Source of the DNA: Elgaria multicarinata webbii
Taxonomy: Eukaryota; Chordata; Lepidosauria; Squamata; Anguidae
Assembly (NCBI RefSeq): GCF_023053635.1
Contig: NC_086180.1
Location: 35,082,947 to 35,146,946 of the forward strand
Reading direction: 5' to 3'
Length of the DNA stretch: 64,000 bases
Shown here: positions 44,901 to 53,912 of the stretch, piece after piece
Layout: each line of letters opens with the position of its first letter
Position numbering within the stretch: the first letter of the stretch is position 1
Notes under the pieces: model-generated
Told to the model about the DNA's origin: nothing
Databases searched by the model: none
What the model saw: only the letters and a program-made list of their open reading frames with translations
Position numbers and translations under genes: made by a program

Positions 44901-47900
44901 ATAAACGTAGCTTCATTCACATTGAACTAGTAGGTTTTTCGGAGCCTAATTGTGTGCATGGTAGCATGGTAACACTGGGAGTGAAGGAGCTCAATAAGAC
45001 ACTAAATAATTTTGGGTGGGTGTGGGAATATCGTTTAGACAAGCCTGCTAGTAGTGTTGGAAAATGAAAACAATCAATGGGGTGAAAAAAAGTCAGGATT
45101 AATAAACACACAGAGATGTTCCTGCACAAACACACACACACACACACGTTCACTTCTGTGGCTCTTCTCCTCACTCAGAACAAAATTCCTATTTTTAGAC
45201 TCTATACCCTTTAGTCATTATAGCTAATTAATTTGATTGCAGTTTGGGGGGAAATGGAATTGAGGTCATCATGAAAAGACTACAGTGACATAATGATGAC
45301 ATCAGTCTTTGAGTCAGCTCTTCAAGTTTGCATGGTGTCATTGCAGGGAAAATATTTCTAGGAATTGTGACTGGATATAACACGTTGGAGTCATACTCGC
45401 TGCTGATAAAAAGGAAGGTGAGGGATGATCCCCACACTTGAACTTGAAAAAGCTTTAAACAAGCAAAGCTTTGTGTGTTTCTAATCAGTTTTTATTTGTG
45501 ACCTTAATAGAACAGGCTCAGATAAAAGGAATGAATGCAGCTGCAACATCCTCTCAGTTATCAGGCACTACCATATTGAAGTAGTGCTCATGTCCGGCTG
45601 TGACAATTCAAAACAAACTGGAATGGATTCAGAAGACAGCTAAAAGGATTTAAGAGACCTAGAAGGAAAATGTTATTTATTATTTTATTCATTTATTTAT
45701 TTTAAACATATGAGTCACATTCTGTGCCACAATAGGATCCGTAGCAATGCACTGTACCACTTACAATAAACTCGATAAAAGCATAATAAAACACAGTAAA
45801 AATATAAAACAATCCAAACCTTAAGCAGCCGTCACTAAAACAAGGTCTGCCAGATACATCTAACCTTTAAACTCAATAAGCAGCAGCAAGATTAAAATAA
45901 ATAAGAAGCTCAAAGGACTGGAAAGACCTTCCATAATATAATATAGCAAGCCAATGTGGTGTAGTAGTTTAAAGGGCTCAACTGAGACTCAGGTTCTAGT
46001 TCCCACTTGGCCATGAAGTTCACTGGGTGACTTTGGGACAGTCACCGACATGCAGTCTAAGCTACCTCATAGCATTGTTGTGAGGATGAAATGGAGAGGA
46101 GGAGGAAGATCATGTACGCTGCGTTAGTCTCCTTGGAGGAAAGGTAGGATATAACTATAATAATAATAATAATAATAACAACAACAACAACAACAACAAC
46201 AACATACCCTCAGTCAGCTTGTCGGACCACCAAAACCATGTCTCCTCCTACCAGCATTCCCCCATGCCAGGCTATCATCTACAACACTTCCCAGGCACAT
46301 AAGTCAATGTCTCTCAGTAGATATTTTAATAGATTATTCCCTTCTCCCAGAGTGCCACTTCTTCCATTTTCAAAGCAGCTGTTTGCTGCTGTTAATCTCC
46401 CACATCATAGCTAGTTTGACCCTATGTCTTGGGATTCCGAGTGCTAAACAAGGCTGCCGTGGATACTACTTTTATTAATGTCATTAAGAGCACAAGCTAA
46501 AATTAAATCTTGAATATGAGTCAGATAGCAAGGAGTATTAAGGTTCTGACATTAGCCCTAGATCACTTGGCATAATACAGAACAGCCCATCTATTTCACT
46601 TGCCAATTTGTTCCCACCTTGGCTCTCTTACAGTACTGTAATTTCTTTGTTTTAAAAGGGTGCATCTTAAATGTGGACACATTTCCCTTCAAATGGTCAG
46701 GTATCCTAGAGTACCTTTCATTTAACTAATTTCAACCTTGGAGTCATTCCATAATTGAAGTAAATTAGTAAGTCCCTGGATGTTCAGGAACAATTTTCAT
46801 GGTTCCTTTGTTTCAGGGTAAATGGGTTGCCATTCTCAAAACCTGGGGATGCATGGTATCTCCCCCACCCCACCCAAATTCCCAGTAAATGTTAACAAGA
46901 CAGGAGGCAAACAAAGGAATATAGCTACAAAAGTATGGGTTTCAATGTGTGTATGAACAAACTCAGATTAAGGTTGTTAACTCAGGAAAGCTAGTTGAAT
47001 TGACCTTGGCTTTATCACACCAAAACAGGCCAAAGAACTCTTGGCAAATTGAAAACCTGGTTTCTTTTCTCTCTTAATGGAATTCTTAGAAAAGAGTCGT
47101 TTTAGTGACATTTTCCTCCATCCTTGAAGACAAATCCTCCTTAGACAAGGGGAATATATCACTGTAGAACTCCCTTTCCAACCTCTTGCCCTCCAGAGGT
47201 TTTGTACTACAACTCCCATCATCCCCGACCAGTGGCCATCATTGCTGGGATTTATGGCAATTGTAGTCCAATACTTCTGGAGGGCTCCAGGCTGTGGAAG
47301 GCTGCCAAAGGGCATAATAAATGTCTATTTCTTTGTGTCAGCTTGGAGGAATCTAGTGATACACCTATACTGTTAAGACACTTCAAAACTATCTTTACTC
47401 ATTGTTTTTGATGATGATGATGATGATGACAACAACAATGAAATTAACTTTGAAAATATTTCCTCCACCAGTTTTTTTCCGATTAGGAAAAACATCCAAA
47501 ATAAAACCCTGGATGAGAAATGAGGTACTGCAGAATGTTTAAATGTAAAAATAAGCAGGCTCGACTGGTTTTGCCTCTTTGCCTTGTTAGAGAAGTTCCC
47601 TTCCTTTAATGGATTGTTTTCAAAGCACTACAGGAATCCAGTCCATCTGGATGTCACTCTGTGTTGCTAATCTACATACAGCAAACCTAAGCCGGCAGGC
47701 TGGGAAGCAGCTCCTGCATTTGCACCACTGGCTCCCCAGTAATGACCTCAAAATGTTATCCAAGCATCCCGGAGAGAGCATTCAGTTTAGGAATAGTATT
47801 TACTTTATGATTGAAAATGAAATCGATCTGTTTCTTTATTTAATAATCTGGGCACATGAAATATGTTTTAATTATTATTCCCCATCAAACCCCAATGGTG

Positions 47901-48122
47901 ATGTTTATAGCTATCAATTCACTCTAAAATAGTCAATCTCCAAACTATTTTTGGAGGAAAGCTTATGCCATTGCAATTCCCACCCCACCCCAAACAGCTA
48001 GGGCTAAAGACTAATTTGAATGTAAAAGAGGCTTAATGGGGCTGAAAGTAAAATTATACAAAGCAGTTATGGTTCCTATTATTTTTTATCATCATTATTA
48101 ATAATAGTTTATCAGCATGTAG

Positions 48123-48180
<58 letters not shown>

Positions 48181-51100
48181 ACACACACACACACAGGCAG
48201 AGAGACAGGTGATCTCATCCTGTTTCTGCCCTCCTTGATGTCTGGAGACCCAGCTCTTACTTCTATTGTCTTCCTGCAATAGAGTCACTTTTCTCACTAC
48301 GGCTATGTTTGCATATCGTGCTAAATCAGGCTCCGTGCAATGTGTACAAGTTGGCATAAGCCTCAAGCTCATGCAAGTCCCTTTCCCCCTCCCACAGGGC
48401 TTTAGAAGCTTTGGCTTCCATTGTTAATTAACCACAGATTGTCTTATCATCTGGACCAAGAATTGTGTTTAGCACTTGCTATGGTGACCCAACAAACTGT
48501 GGTTCACTAAAACCAAAAGTTAAATCTTCTGAACACCTCCTTCTGGCAGCGCAGGAGAAAGGAAGGGAGACGCGTGTGAGCCCAAAGCTCACTGGGACTC
48601 GTTCCTGATTGTGCATGTCATGCTAAACCATGGTTTAGCGTAGGCCTGGGTTTCTGTTGCCTTCCAGATGTTGCTCATTGCAAGAACAGCTACTGGCCAT
48701 GGAAAATACAGATGAGCAAGGGAAGTGATTTCTCAAAAAAGAATAGAAATAAGGCAGAGCTGTAAGAAAAGCTATTGAAACGTGCATGCTGCCCCTGGTT
48801 TGCAAATGCCACTGGTGCATAGACAGTAGGATCTATTTATGTACTATGATACTGTTAAATTTTTCAACAGAATAAACTGAGTACTGTCTGCTAAATACCC
48901 GAGGCTTTTGTCCTGAACCAGCATTTCAAATGTTTTATCAGTTCACTAAATTTGAGCAACACTGGGGCTTTCTGGAGCAGATTTGGGAGCTGTATGTCAT
49001 GAAAGAACAATAGTTGTATCCTAGCCTAAAATTATGTGAAATTACCCAGTCTTGATTGTGCAACTGCTCTGCCTATGGAAAATCAGCTACTTCGACACAT
49101 CACAAAACTGACAGCAGAACCCAAAGTTGGGCTAATTTTCGCAGTATAAAATACCTGCATTTCCCTTTTACACTCAATGAGCATTACGATTTTTTGATTT
49201 TTTTGATGCTGGGTTTGGATTGCATACCTCAATGAGTCAGACCTCAAATTACATGTTTATGTTTCATGAAATATAGGGCATTATGACTCCTTGACATCAT
49301 CCCAATGATTGCTTCAAGGAATTTACTCTTGCCATGTGTGAACATTTACAAGTTAATTACTCTTCCCTTTTCTTTACGTTGATCACTGTGTATATCTATG
49401 CCAGAATACAAATAGGTATTCTTAACATTTGGTCTAGGAGTACTATATTTTTAATTAGGTAGCACTACTTTTAACACGTTTACAAGTAGTGCAAAATCCA
49501 TCTATAATATCAGAGGTTATGTAACATGTTCATCAGCAAGTCCTACACTGGAAAGTTACTGGGAGCCTGACAGCTCATGTCTATATTTTTAGCAATGCCA
49601 TTGGGAAATGGTGACAATATGTTATGAAATAGAACTTACACGTGAAGCTGCTTTATACAGAATCAGACTACTGGTCCAGAATTGTCTTCTCTGACCGTCA
49701 GCAGTTCTCCAAGCAGATGTCTTTTTCAGACCTGCCAACAAAGGGTATTATCCTATGCACGTTTAGACAGAAAAAAACTCCTACAACTCCCAGCAAGCTC
49801 CAGCCAGCATGAATGGATGGGGCATGCTGGGAATTGTAGGAGTTTTTTTTCTCTCCTTTCTAAACATGCATAGAATTGTGCCCCAAAATATTTTTAGGTT
49901 TTAAGTAAAGATGCCAGGGAATGAGAGGCAAGTCATTCATTCATTTAAGTATATGTCTAGCAGCTATGTCTTCTTTTCATTTTAACTCTAGAATGGTGCA
50001 GGGGCCCCCAGTCTGATCTTAAAAGCTCTTGTGACACATCCCAGGCTAGCATCTTGATCTATATTGAGGGCCTTGTGCCTACTCTAGAGATAAAATAGAA
50101 AACAGACATGTAGCTACTAGTCCAGGGGTAAGCAACTTGTGGCCCTCCAGATGTTTTGGCCTACAACTCCCATGATCTTTAACCATTGGTTATGTTGGCT
50201 AGGGCTGAAGGGTGTTGTAGGCTAAAACATCTGGATGGTCACAAGTTGTCAACCCCTGTGCTAGATAGACATTTAGAAATTAATGCCTGTTCGGCCCTCA
50301 GCCTAAGTCCTTCGGTATGCTAAGCATGAGTGTTCCCATTGAACCATGAACTTCTTACTTGCATTTTCCAACTAGCTGAGCAGACCAGGGGTTCCCAATC
50401 CATCTGTATTCTAGACAGGACATGTAACATCCAGAACCATTTCCGGAGGTTAGCAATCTGCATCCTGATTCTATTTGTCTACTCAAAAGTAAGGCTCACA
50501 GAGTTCGATGGAACATACTTCCAAGTAAGTGTGGACATGTTTGCAATTGTGCATCAGAATCCTGTGAATATTTGCATAGAAGTTAAGTCCCATTGAACTC
50601 AATGGCCTGGTACACATGTAACGAGAAGCCACCATGGGTGAATTTCCCTGTGGGGCTTCTTGTTGCGGTGGTGGCAGCCATTGTGAATATTTGGGGCACA
50701 GTGGGAGCGCTGTAGCTTCTCATTATGTGTGAACCTACCAAGATCGGTTGCTAGCATGGTTGACAAACCACCCACAAACCTAAAACAGCCTATAGGTTCT
50801 GGGTGGCTTGTCAATCACCCCAACAAACCACTCTTGCTGAGTTATGCATAACAAGAAGCCACAGCAGTGGGGGCTTGGACTGCCAACTTAGCATTCCTGG
50901 CCTGAAACAATAATGCGAGCCAGGTCAATGTAAGTGGGTTAGGATTGTGGCCTTAATTTTGGAAGTGGTCTTTCTAAAGGGGGTGTAGCATACAAGTGCA
51001 ATCTGCATATAGCTGAATAGTTCAGCATAATAGAAGGAAGTTTTTTTAAAAAAAATCAGCAAAAAAATTGTTTTAGACATTATTCCCAGATTTATTGCCT

Positions 51101-52676
51101 GAAGGAGCAAGTAATAGTTTACCTTGAAAGAATGTTAACACTAATGAGCCTCACTGGATTCTGGTATAAGTACATTGTGATTAAATTTCCAATAAGGAAG
51201 TAACTCCCTGCCCCAACACACATTCACACAAACATGCACACCAATACATTTCAGAATTTCATTTCTCAATGTCTGGGTTAGGCAACTTGTATTTGTCTAA
51301 GGGCCACATGTGACTAGAGCTGTTGGGGAAATCCACAACGGAACAAAATGAGTTCAGTTTTCTATGAATCCAATCTACAGATTCCACAGCAGACTGGCTC
51401 GCCCTGAGTTACAGAGATTCTGTGAACTTATATTTACTTTATTTATTTATTGCGGACCAATCTTTTTTACTTTCTGTAATTTTACACAAATTTGGTCATA
51501 GAAATAAAAAACACCAGCCAAAATGCACATTTACCCCATAGGCTGTTTACCCCATAGGCTAAAGCATGAAAATGCACATTTTGGAGGGATCTGCACATTG
51601 GTGAAATTTACGCATTTTCGCAGATGTGAATTTGCACAAATTGGGAAATTTGAAAAAATCCAATTCCGCCAATGAGTGGAGGTCAGAACAAAAGGCACCT
51701 GTCAATCCATGAAATGCAGACAAAATTGATTTTACAAAATCCGTACATCCCTATGTGTGACCCACACATACTCCCAATCTAGATCACTGGAAAGAAAGAC
51801 TTTCACTTTGCCCTTTCACAGCAATCTTGATCCAGGTTGCTGGCATGGGGCAATGTTAAAGCACACCTTGGCTGGGAATGTACATGTGCATGGATCTTGT
51901 GCACACTCTTTCTCAGCACTGGAAAACAGGGTGTGCAGTGGGAGCTGTCCCTGCACACCTATTTCCCAGCAGAGTCTAAGCCAACTCAGTTAAATTGTTA
52001 AGGTTTTTTTCCTTGTGTTTTTAAAGTACCCTGTTGATTTCAATTTAATCATCAATGTTAATAAGTAAAATCCTGATTTACAGCTTTAGTTCTTGAAATG
52101 GTTTATTGCTGTTTCAAAAATTGACACTTACGCTTTTGTGATCCAGTCTGGTACAGTATTGCTAGTCTTGATAGGAACTCTACATTACCTTGAGTAGATG
52201 ACAATTTCTCTACTATAGTTCCATCCCAGCAGTAAAATGGAAATTACAGCAACATTTCTCAAAAGGTTGTTATTAGGATCAATGAGATAAAGACACACTA
52301 AGAGTCCTCCATGACAATAAGCATTCCAATATACAATCAAGGAAAAATATTCTGAAATCCCCTTTTTATAATTGCAGGCTCAAAGCAGAGCATTTTTTTA
52401 AAAAATATATTTTTCATTTACTGTTGTCCTATCATCTACAGAGTTGCCATTCCGTTTGGTGGTTTTGAGAGAGCATCGAAACTAGTTAAGTTCAAGGTAC
52501 CAGATTTCAACTTTCTGCTGCTAAATGATCCACGATTCATGGTCCTTGCCAATCCTCTTTCAACCAGGCGGTCCTTCAACAGGACTCCTAAAGGATGGAC
52601 TTCTGAGAATATTCCTATAATGATAACTATACAGCCGACAGAGGCCAATGGTGTTCCAGAAACAGACGACCTGTGA
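20879..52676 (+). CDS. MYOZ2: Myozenin-2 (calsarcin-1), spliced CDS in five coding exons, 264 residues
   Basis: MYOZ2 is a Z-disc scaffold of cardiac and slow skeletal muscle. The family binds alpha-actinin, calcineurin, telethonin, filamin C and the PDZ proteins of the ZASP/enigma group, and restrains calcineurin signalling. Joining 20879-20954, 31192-31361, 37918-38047, 42548-42731 and 52442-52676 gives 795 nt including TGA, with every junction in phase and flanked by GT/AG. The protein begins [15 protein letters not shown]. It carries [17 protein letters not shown] near residues 31-47, the proline motif [14 protein letters not shown] in the middle, [20 protein letters not shown] in the second half, and [11 protein letters not shown] near the end. 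It ends ETDDL, the acidic C-terminal PDZ ligand typical of the myozenin/myotilin/palladin group. All of this matches mammalian MYOZ2 as I recall it, including total length. Divergence concentrates around residues 72-105. Residues S48 and I246, sites of reported human cardiomyopathy variants as I recall, are unchanged. No disabling change is visible. Confidence 0.97.
21625..21966 (-). repeat. Dispersed repeat family A, copy 4
   Basis: AGAGGACAATCCTCT, GAGGATCACCCCCTGTTTAT, GGCTTGATAATGAACC, TTGCCCACGAACATTTAGCA and TATTTAAATGACAGTAATTA run in reverse order to copies 1 and 2. It contains a short direct repeat (GTTCACAGACTTC twice at 21845-21870). Confidence 0.65.
24318..24395 (-). repeat. LINE tail with (TTTA)n
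   Basis: An imperfect TTTA run, then CAATTTATGACTCACCTGAT and CTCTCAGGGTGACATG. Short and diverged. Confidence 0.55.
24570..24775. repeat. Decayed DNA element with GTTTACATGATCACC-type ends
   Basis: GGTTTACATGATCACCAC-AG on the left is roughly the reverse complement of CTGTGGTGATTATGTGAAC on the right. Inside are repeated CATGG-TTAAAC motifs. Non-coding. Confidence 0.55.
25290..25390. repeat. Dispersed repeat family F (CAATGGG / GGATTGCA type)
   Basis: Family F has a core like AGTAAGTCCCATTGAGTTCA and an end like GCATAGGATTGCA. This diverged copy has GAGAGTAAGCTGGATTGATC and GACATGCATAGGATTGCAGG. Further diverged copies: 25610-25712, 27670-27772, 35438-35520, 41090-41182, 50490-50612, 55535-55705 and 55935-56025. 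Confidence 0.6.
26956..27269. mobile_element. TA-flanked palindromic MITE (family T), copy 2
   Basis: Begins GGGTGACCATATGAAAAGGA and ends TTTTCATACGGTCACCC, with TA on both sides. It differs from copy 1 by scattered substitutions, so the copies are not recent siblings. Confidence 0.85.
27670..27772. repeat. Dispersed repeat family F
   Basis: ACAATCCTAAACATGGTTAC, CTCAGAAGCAAATTCCACTG and AGGTCAATGTAACTTACATT: a fairly complete copy. Confidence 0.6.
29490..29612. repeat. Palindromic MITE family D
   Basis: The left arm is worn (CTTCAGATGTTTTGTACTTA); the right arm is good (GGAGTTGAAGTCCAAAACAT). Confidence 0.75.
30742..30945. mobile_element. Non-autonomous DNA element with CCAGTGGAG ends
   Basis: The left end CCAGTGGAGGCTGTTGGCTC and the right end GAGCCACCAGGCTCCACTGG are inverted repeats with few differences. 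The body of about 200 bases is non-coding and AT/GC balanced. Confidence 0.7.
31192..31361 (+). CDS. MYOZ2: MYOZ2 exon 3: residues 26-82
   Basis: The acceptor is TTATTTTGCAG ending at 31191 and the donor is AAT|GTGAGT at 31362. The exon is 170 bases and ends in phase 0. It encodes the most conserved N-terminal block ([20 protein letters not shown], then [20 protein letters not shown]). The final part, [13 protein letters not shown], differs clearly from the mammalian FENFQYQSRAQIN. Confidence 0.96.
32497..32811. mobile_element. TA-flanked palindromic MITE (family T), copy 3
   Basis: Begins GGGTGACCATATGAAAAGGA and ends CATATGGTTACCC, flanked by TA. A minus-strand open frame (32372-32662) is nearly the same peptide as the plus frame in copy 1, as expected of a shared repeat rather than a gene. 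Confidence 0.85.
34311..34472 (+). repeat. Dispersed repeat family B, copy 2
   Basis: More complete than copy 1. The likely left part extends to about 34140, with a 14-A run at 34278-34291. The internal hairpin uses TTTACTTCCTCTTT and AAAGAGGAAGCAATGAGGG. Confidence 0.7.
34520..34650 (+). repeat. L2-like LINE 3' tail
   Basis: GATTTTAGACTTGCAGGCC-AGGACTG, then TTTGTAAGCTGCTCTGGGAG and GGGTATAAATGCTTTAAATA. Parallel to 62527-62665. Confidence 0.65.
37918..38047 (+). CDS. MYOZ2: MYOZ2 exon 4: residues 83-125 plus one base
   Basis: The acceptor is CAAATGCAG ending at 37917 and the donor is CAG|GTAAGC at 38048. The exon opens with a poorly conserved stretch ([20 protein letters not shown]), followed by the nearly invariant [19 protein letters not shown]. 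The variable part has the same number of residues as the mammalian exon, which supports the chosen acceptor despite the sequence differences. Confidence 0.93.
38566..38740 (+). repeat. tRNA-like SINE (family S2)
   Basis: The head resembles a tRNA gene, with AGGGCCATTACTCAGACTTG in place of the A-box region and a perfect B-box GGTTCAATTCC at 38609-38619. The body then reads CATCTCCAGTTAAAAGGATC-AG and GAATGGTCTGGCTCAATATA. The A-box region is eroded. This is a widespread squamate SINE type; the tRNA source (perhaps Ala) is a guess. Confidence 0.8.
39307..39480. repeat. Near-perfect 174-bp palindrome (fold-back element or hairpin)
   Basis: The arms 39307-39389 and 39397-39480 are reverse complements with only about four differences by eye and a loop of about 7 bases. 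The outer ends read GTAGTAATAGAGGGG and its complement. It lies in MYOZ2 intron 4 and would form a long RNA hairpin in the pre-mRNA. Because of the symmetry, both strands have an open frame with nearly the same peptide ([17 protein letters not shown]). No target duplication is evident. Confidence 0.9.
39575..39775. repeat. Palindromic element family E with internal duplication
   Basis: The element carries CAGTGCACTTCAATACTGCT and CAGTGCACTTCAATATCGCT in tandem, and ends GGTGTAGATTAGGCCCC. The left end is CACCAAGCAGGATGTAGTGG. Confidence 0.7.
39872..40000. repeat. Palindromic MITE family D
   Basis: The ends AGTGGGCAACATGGCCCTCC and AATTGCCCACTCCTGG are well kept; the inner arms carry CAGATGTTTAGCCTACAACT and AGGCCAAAACATCTGG. 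Confidence 0.82.
40473..40548. repeat. Palindromic MITE family C, half copy
   Basis: GGGGCAATCCTATGCATGTT, then AGAAAAAAGCACTACAGCTC; the opposite arm is missing. Confidence 0.65.
41090..41182. repeat. Dispersed repeat family F
   Basis: AATGTAACTCCACTGAACAC, AGTGGGAATTACTTGAGTAA, ending CATACATAGGATTGTGC. Confidence 0.6.
41549..41617. repeat. (TCCC)n and (GAT)n simple repeats
   Basis: A TCCC run at 41549-41567 and nine GAT units at 41590-41617, giving a poly-Asp stretch in a spurious frame. Confidence 0.9.
42412..42547 (+). other. Open frame running into exon 5; intronic, not coding
   Basis: The exon 5 frame stays open upstream of the acceptor to an ATG at 42412, giving about 45 extra residues. 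These have no likeness to myozenins. The AG at 42546-42547 is preceded by a pyrimidine-containing tract and restores phase with exon 4, so the extension is read as intron 4 sequence. Confidence 0.8.
42548..42731 (+). CDS. MYOZ2: MYOZ2 exon 5: residues 126-186 plus two bases
   Basis: The acceptor is TGCTCCCAAAG ending at 42547 and the donor is CAG|GTAATT at 42732. The exon encodes [20 protein letters not shown], then [35 protein letters not shown] and NFKSFN. This is a highly conserved block of the calsarcin family and the easiest exon to recognise. Confidence 0.97.
44035..44150. repeat. Palindromic MITE family D, diverged
   Basis: Only the right arm (CCTAAACATCTGGAGGACAC) and the centre are clear. 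Confidence 0.6.
45671..45815 (-). repeat. LINE tail
   Basis: An imperfect TTTA run, then ATGAGTCACATTCTGTGCCA and a long A-rich stretch with AAACACAGTAAAAATATAAA. Family uncertain (CR1 or L2-like). Confidence 0.5.
45952..46204 (+). repeat. tRNA-derived SINE, full-length (family S1)
   Basis: Head CCAATGTGGTGTAGTAGTTT, degenerate B-box, then CCATGAAGTTCACTGGGTGA and GGACAGTCAC. The 3' body is GCATTGTTGTGAGGATGAAA, GGAGGAGGAAGATCATGTAC and CTCCTTGGAGGAAAGGTAGG, followed by a tail of AAT and then AAC units (46157-46204). The best SINE copy in the window. Confidence 0.82.
47170..47300. repeat. Palindromic MITE family D
   Basis: GCCCTCCAGAGGTTTTGTAC, ACTACAACTCCCATCATCCC and GTAGTCCAATACTTCTGGAG are all present. 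Confidence 0.82.
47411..47438. repeat. (GAT)n/(GAC)n simple repeat
   Basis: Short trinucleotide run (GATGAT...GACAAC). Confidence 0.85.
48125..48195. repeat. (CT)n-(CA)n compound microsatellite
   Basis: About 56 bases of TC/CT, one interruption near 48176, then seven AC units. Confidence 0.97.
49640..49930 (-). repeat. SINE S2, minus strand, split by a family C element
   Basis: GAAGCTGCTTTATACAGAAT, CAGACTACTGGTCCAGAATT and GCAGTTCTCCAAGCAGATGT are the reverse of the S2 body. After the insert at 49743-49886 the SINE resumes with AAAGATGCCAGGGAATGAG. The continuation across the insert dates the SINE as older. Confidence 0.72.
49743..49886. mobile_element. Palindromic MITE family C inserted in SINE S2
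   Basis: The arms GGGTATTATCCTATGCACGT and CATGCATAGAATTGTGCCC are flanked by CAAA on both sides, a probable 4-base target duplication. The centre has CAGCATGAATGGATGGGGCA. Confidence 0.8.
50122..50263. repeat. Palindromic MITE family D
   Basis: The most regular copy: AGGGGTAAGCAACTTGTGGC, GCCTACAACTCCCATGATCT, GTTGTAGGCTAAAACATCTG, and CAAGTTGTCAACCCCTG at the far end. Confidence 0.88.
50490..50612. repeat. Dispersed repeat family F, two overlapping pieces
   Basis: ACTCAAAAGTAAGGCTCACA, GAACATACTTCCAAGTAAGT, then AGTTAAGTCCCATTGAACTC. Confidence 0.6.
50612..50935. repeat. Decayed DNA element with ACGAGAAGCC/ATAACAAGAAGCC motifs
   Basis: GTAACGAGAAGCCACCATGG near the left, CTTCTCATTATGTGTGAAC in the middle and GCATAACAAGAAGCCACAGC near the right suggest several inverted copies of one short motif. 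Family not recognised. Confidence 0.4.
51310..51755. repeat. Probable dispersed repeat ending GTACATCCCTATG
   Basis: The stretch contains a TTTATTTATT run at 51437-51460, a 17-base tandem duplication (TTTACCCCATAGGCTG at 51531 and 51548), and several TTGCACA/TGCACATT motifs. The right end, GTACATCCCTATG, is a sequence I associate with squamate repeats. Boundaries and family uncertain. Confidence 0.4.
52232..52295 (+). repeat. MIR (CORE-SINE) 3' remnant
   Basis: GTAAAATGGAAATTACAGCA, AGGTTGTTATTAGGATCAAT and GAGATAAAGAC follow the 3' half of the MIR consensus. It sits 150 bases upstream of MYOZ2 exon 6. Confidence 0.6.
52442..52676 (+). CDS. MYOZ2: MYOZ2 exon 6: residues 187-264 and stop
   Basis: The acceptor is CATCTACAG ending at 52441; the stop TGA is at 52674-52676. 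The exon encodes [20 protein letters not shown], then [32 protein letters not shown] and [12 protein letters not shown], ending VPETDDL. The last five residues form the acidic PDZ-binding tail. In the family this C-terminal half carries the alpha-actinin, filamin and calcineurin contacts. Confidence 0.97.
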
Positions 52677-52870
52677 AAAGAAAGTAGTGTGTGCATCACA
52701 CATCAGAATCAGTATGGCAGTATTCTGATCTTTTAACATGCTCTACTTCTGTTCCAACATCCTATCTTATGTAACTCAAATGTAACATCTGATGCTGTAA
52801 CTGTTTTCTGAAGTTTTAATTTTCTTCTACAGATCTAAAACAAATAAAATAACTTGGTCATTACTCTCGA
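52677..52870 (+). other. MYOZ2: MYOZ2 3' UTR
   Basis: The sequence after the stop is AT-rich and free of recognised repeats, up to the first canonical polyadenylation signal. The 3' limit of about 52865-52870 is estimated from usual signal-to-cleavage spacing. A longer alternative 3' end is possible. Confidence 0.7.
52843..52848 (+). terminator. MYOZ2: Polyadenylation signal AATAAA
   Basis: Canonical AATAAA 167 bases after the MYOZ2 stop codon, followed by a T-rich stretch (52880-52910) that could serve as the downstream element. Confidence 0.75.
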
Positions 52871-53789
52871 AAAACTAGCTTTGACTCTTTTGTTTCGTTA
52901 CTTTTTCTGCTTAATAGAAGAAAGTACAAGGAAGCAATGCTATGCCTCCCGCAGACAGCATCATGTGTGTGTGTGTGGGGAGGCATATAATAGTTCAGTT
53001 TCCTGGCTCCAAGGTTGGAACCAGGAAACCATGCTTCCTGCCCCTCTCCCCTCATCGCCAGTGCGGAGAGAACTGCGCCATGTACCTTTCCATGTTTGGA
53101 AAACAGTGCAGAAACAGAAATAAGGTGGTCCTAGGGGCAGGGAGGGGAGGAGACAGGGTGCCATTGCTAGATGGACGAAATCGCCTATCTAGCTAAAATG
53201 CAGAGTGGCGGGAGAGCAGAGGTGAAGATCGCCTCCACTGTTCTCCCACCCTGCATTAGAGGTTGGAGATTGCCGACTATCCATATAGGACTGAGCCCTA
53301 GATTGAATTTACATTGTCACATCTTCTAATTAAGAAAAGAAAAGGTGATAAAATTACTCAAACACTACTATTTTGTTTGTTAATTCTGGTTTGGACAGAC
53401 TCACAGAGATGCTACGAGAAAGCTGAAAGAAACATTTTTGGTTATTGATTCTAGTAAAAGAGTTTCTGCTTCTGCTATGAAAATCAGTTTATTATTATTC
53501 CGTACAGCGAGTGTCTAATATACAGAAATATAACAAGGTAGATGAGGGCAAACATTTTGCTTGAAAAACTCTCCAAGTGTAAAAACATATACATTTTTTA
53601 ATGATCATTACATACAGCAGGCTGACAGCAAATGAAACAACATTTTGTTGTGAATAGTACATGAATAGACTCAAATATTGCAGGAAAGCACCAGATTAAA
53701 GAAAGATAAGAGAATATGGGTCAAAGGCAAAGAACAATGCCCATTGCTTCATCAGACTATAACAAGTTGTTCATAACCAATAATTAATT

Positions 53790-53912
53790 TAAGGTGCAAT
53801 TCCTATGCATGATTAGACAGGAAAAAGGGCTATAATTCCCAGCATGCTCCAGCCAGTCATGTAGTTGTAGGGCTTTTTTCTGTCTAATCATGCATAGGAT
53901 TGCACCCTTAAT
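53790..53912. mobile_element. Palindromic MITE family C
   Basis: GGTGCAATTCCTATGCATGA and GCATAGGATTGCACCC with TTAA-like sequence on both flanks. The arms also share TTAGACAGGAAAAAGGGCT. Confidence 0.82.

Larger units (their letters stand above)
42732..52441 (+). other. MYOZ2: MYOZ2 intron 5 (9.7 kb)
   Basis: It holds two SINEs, LINE tails, several palindromic elements and long dinucleotide runs, listed separately. The stretches 42760-44030, 44160-44590, 46210-47160, 47440-48110, 48700-49630 and 51760-52230 show no exon or named repeat. Sequence at 44595-44790 and 48300-48650 has the GC-richer, CpG-bearing look of decayed DNA transposon derivatives but no clear ends. Confidence 0.8.
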
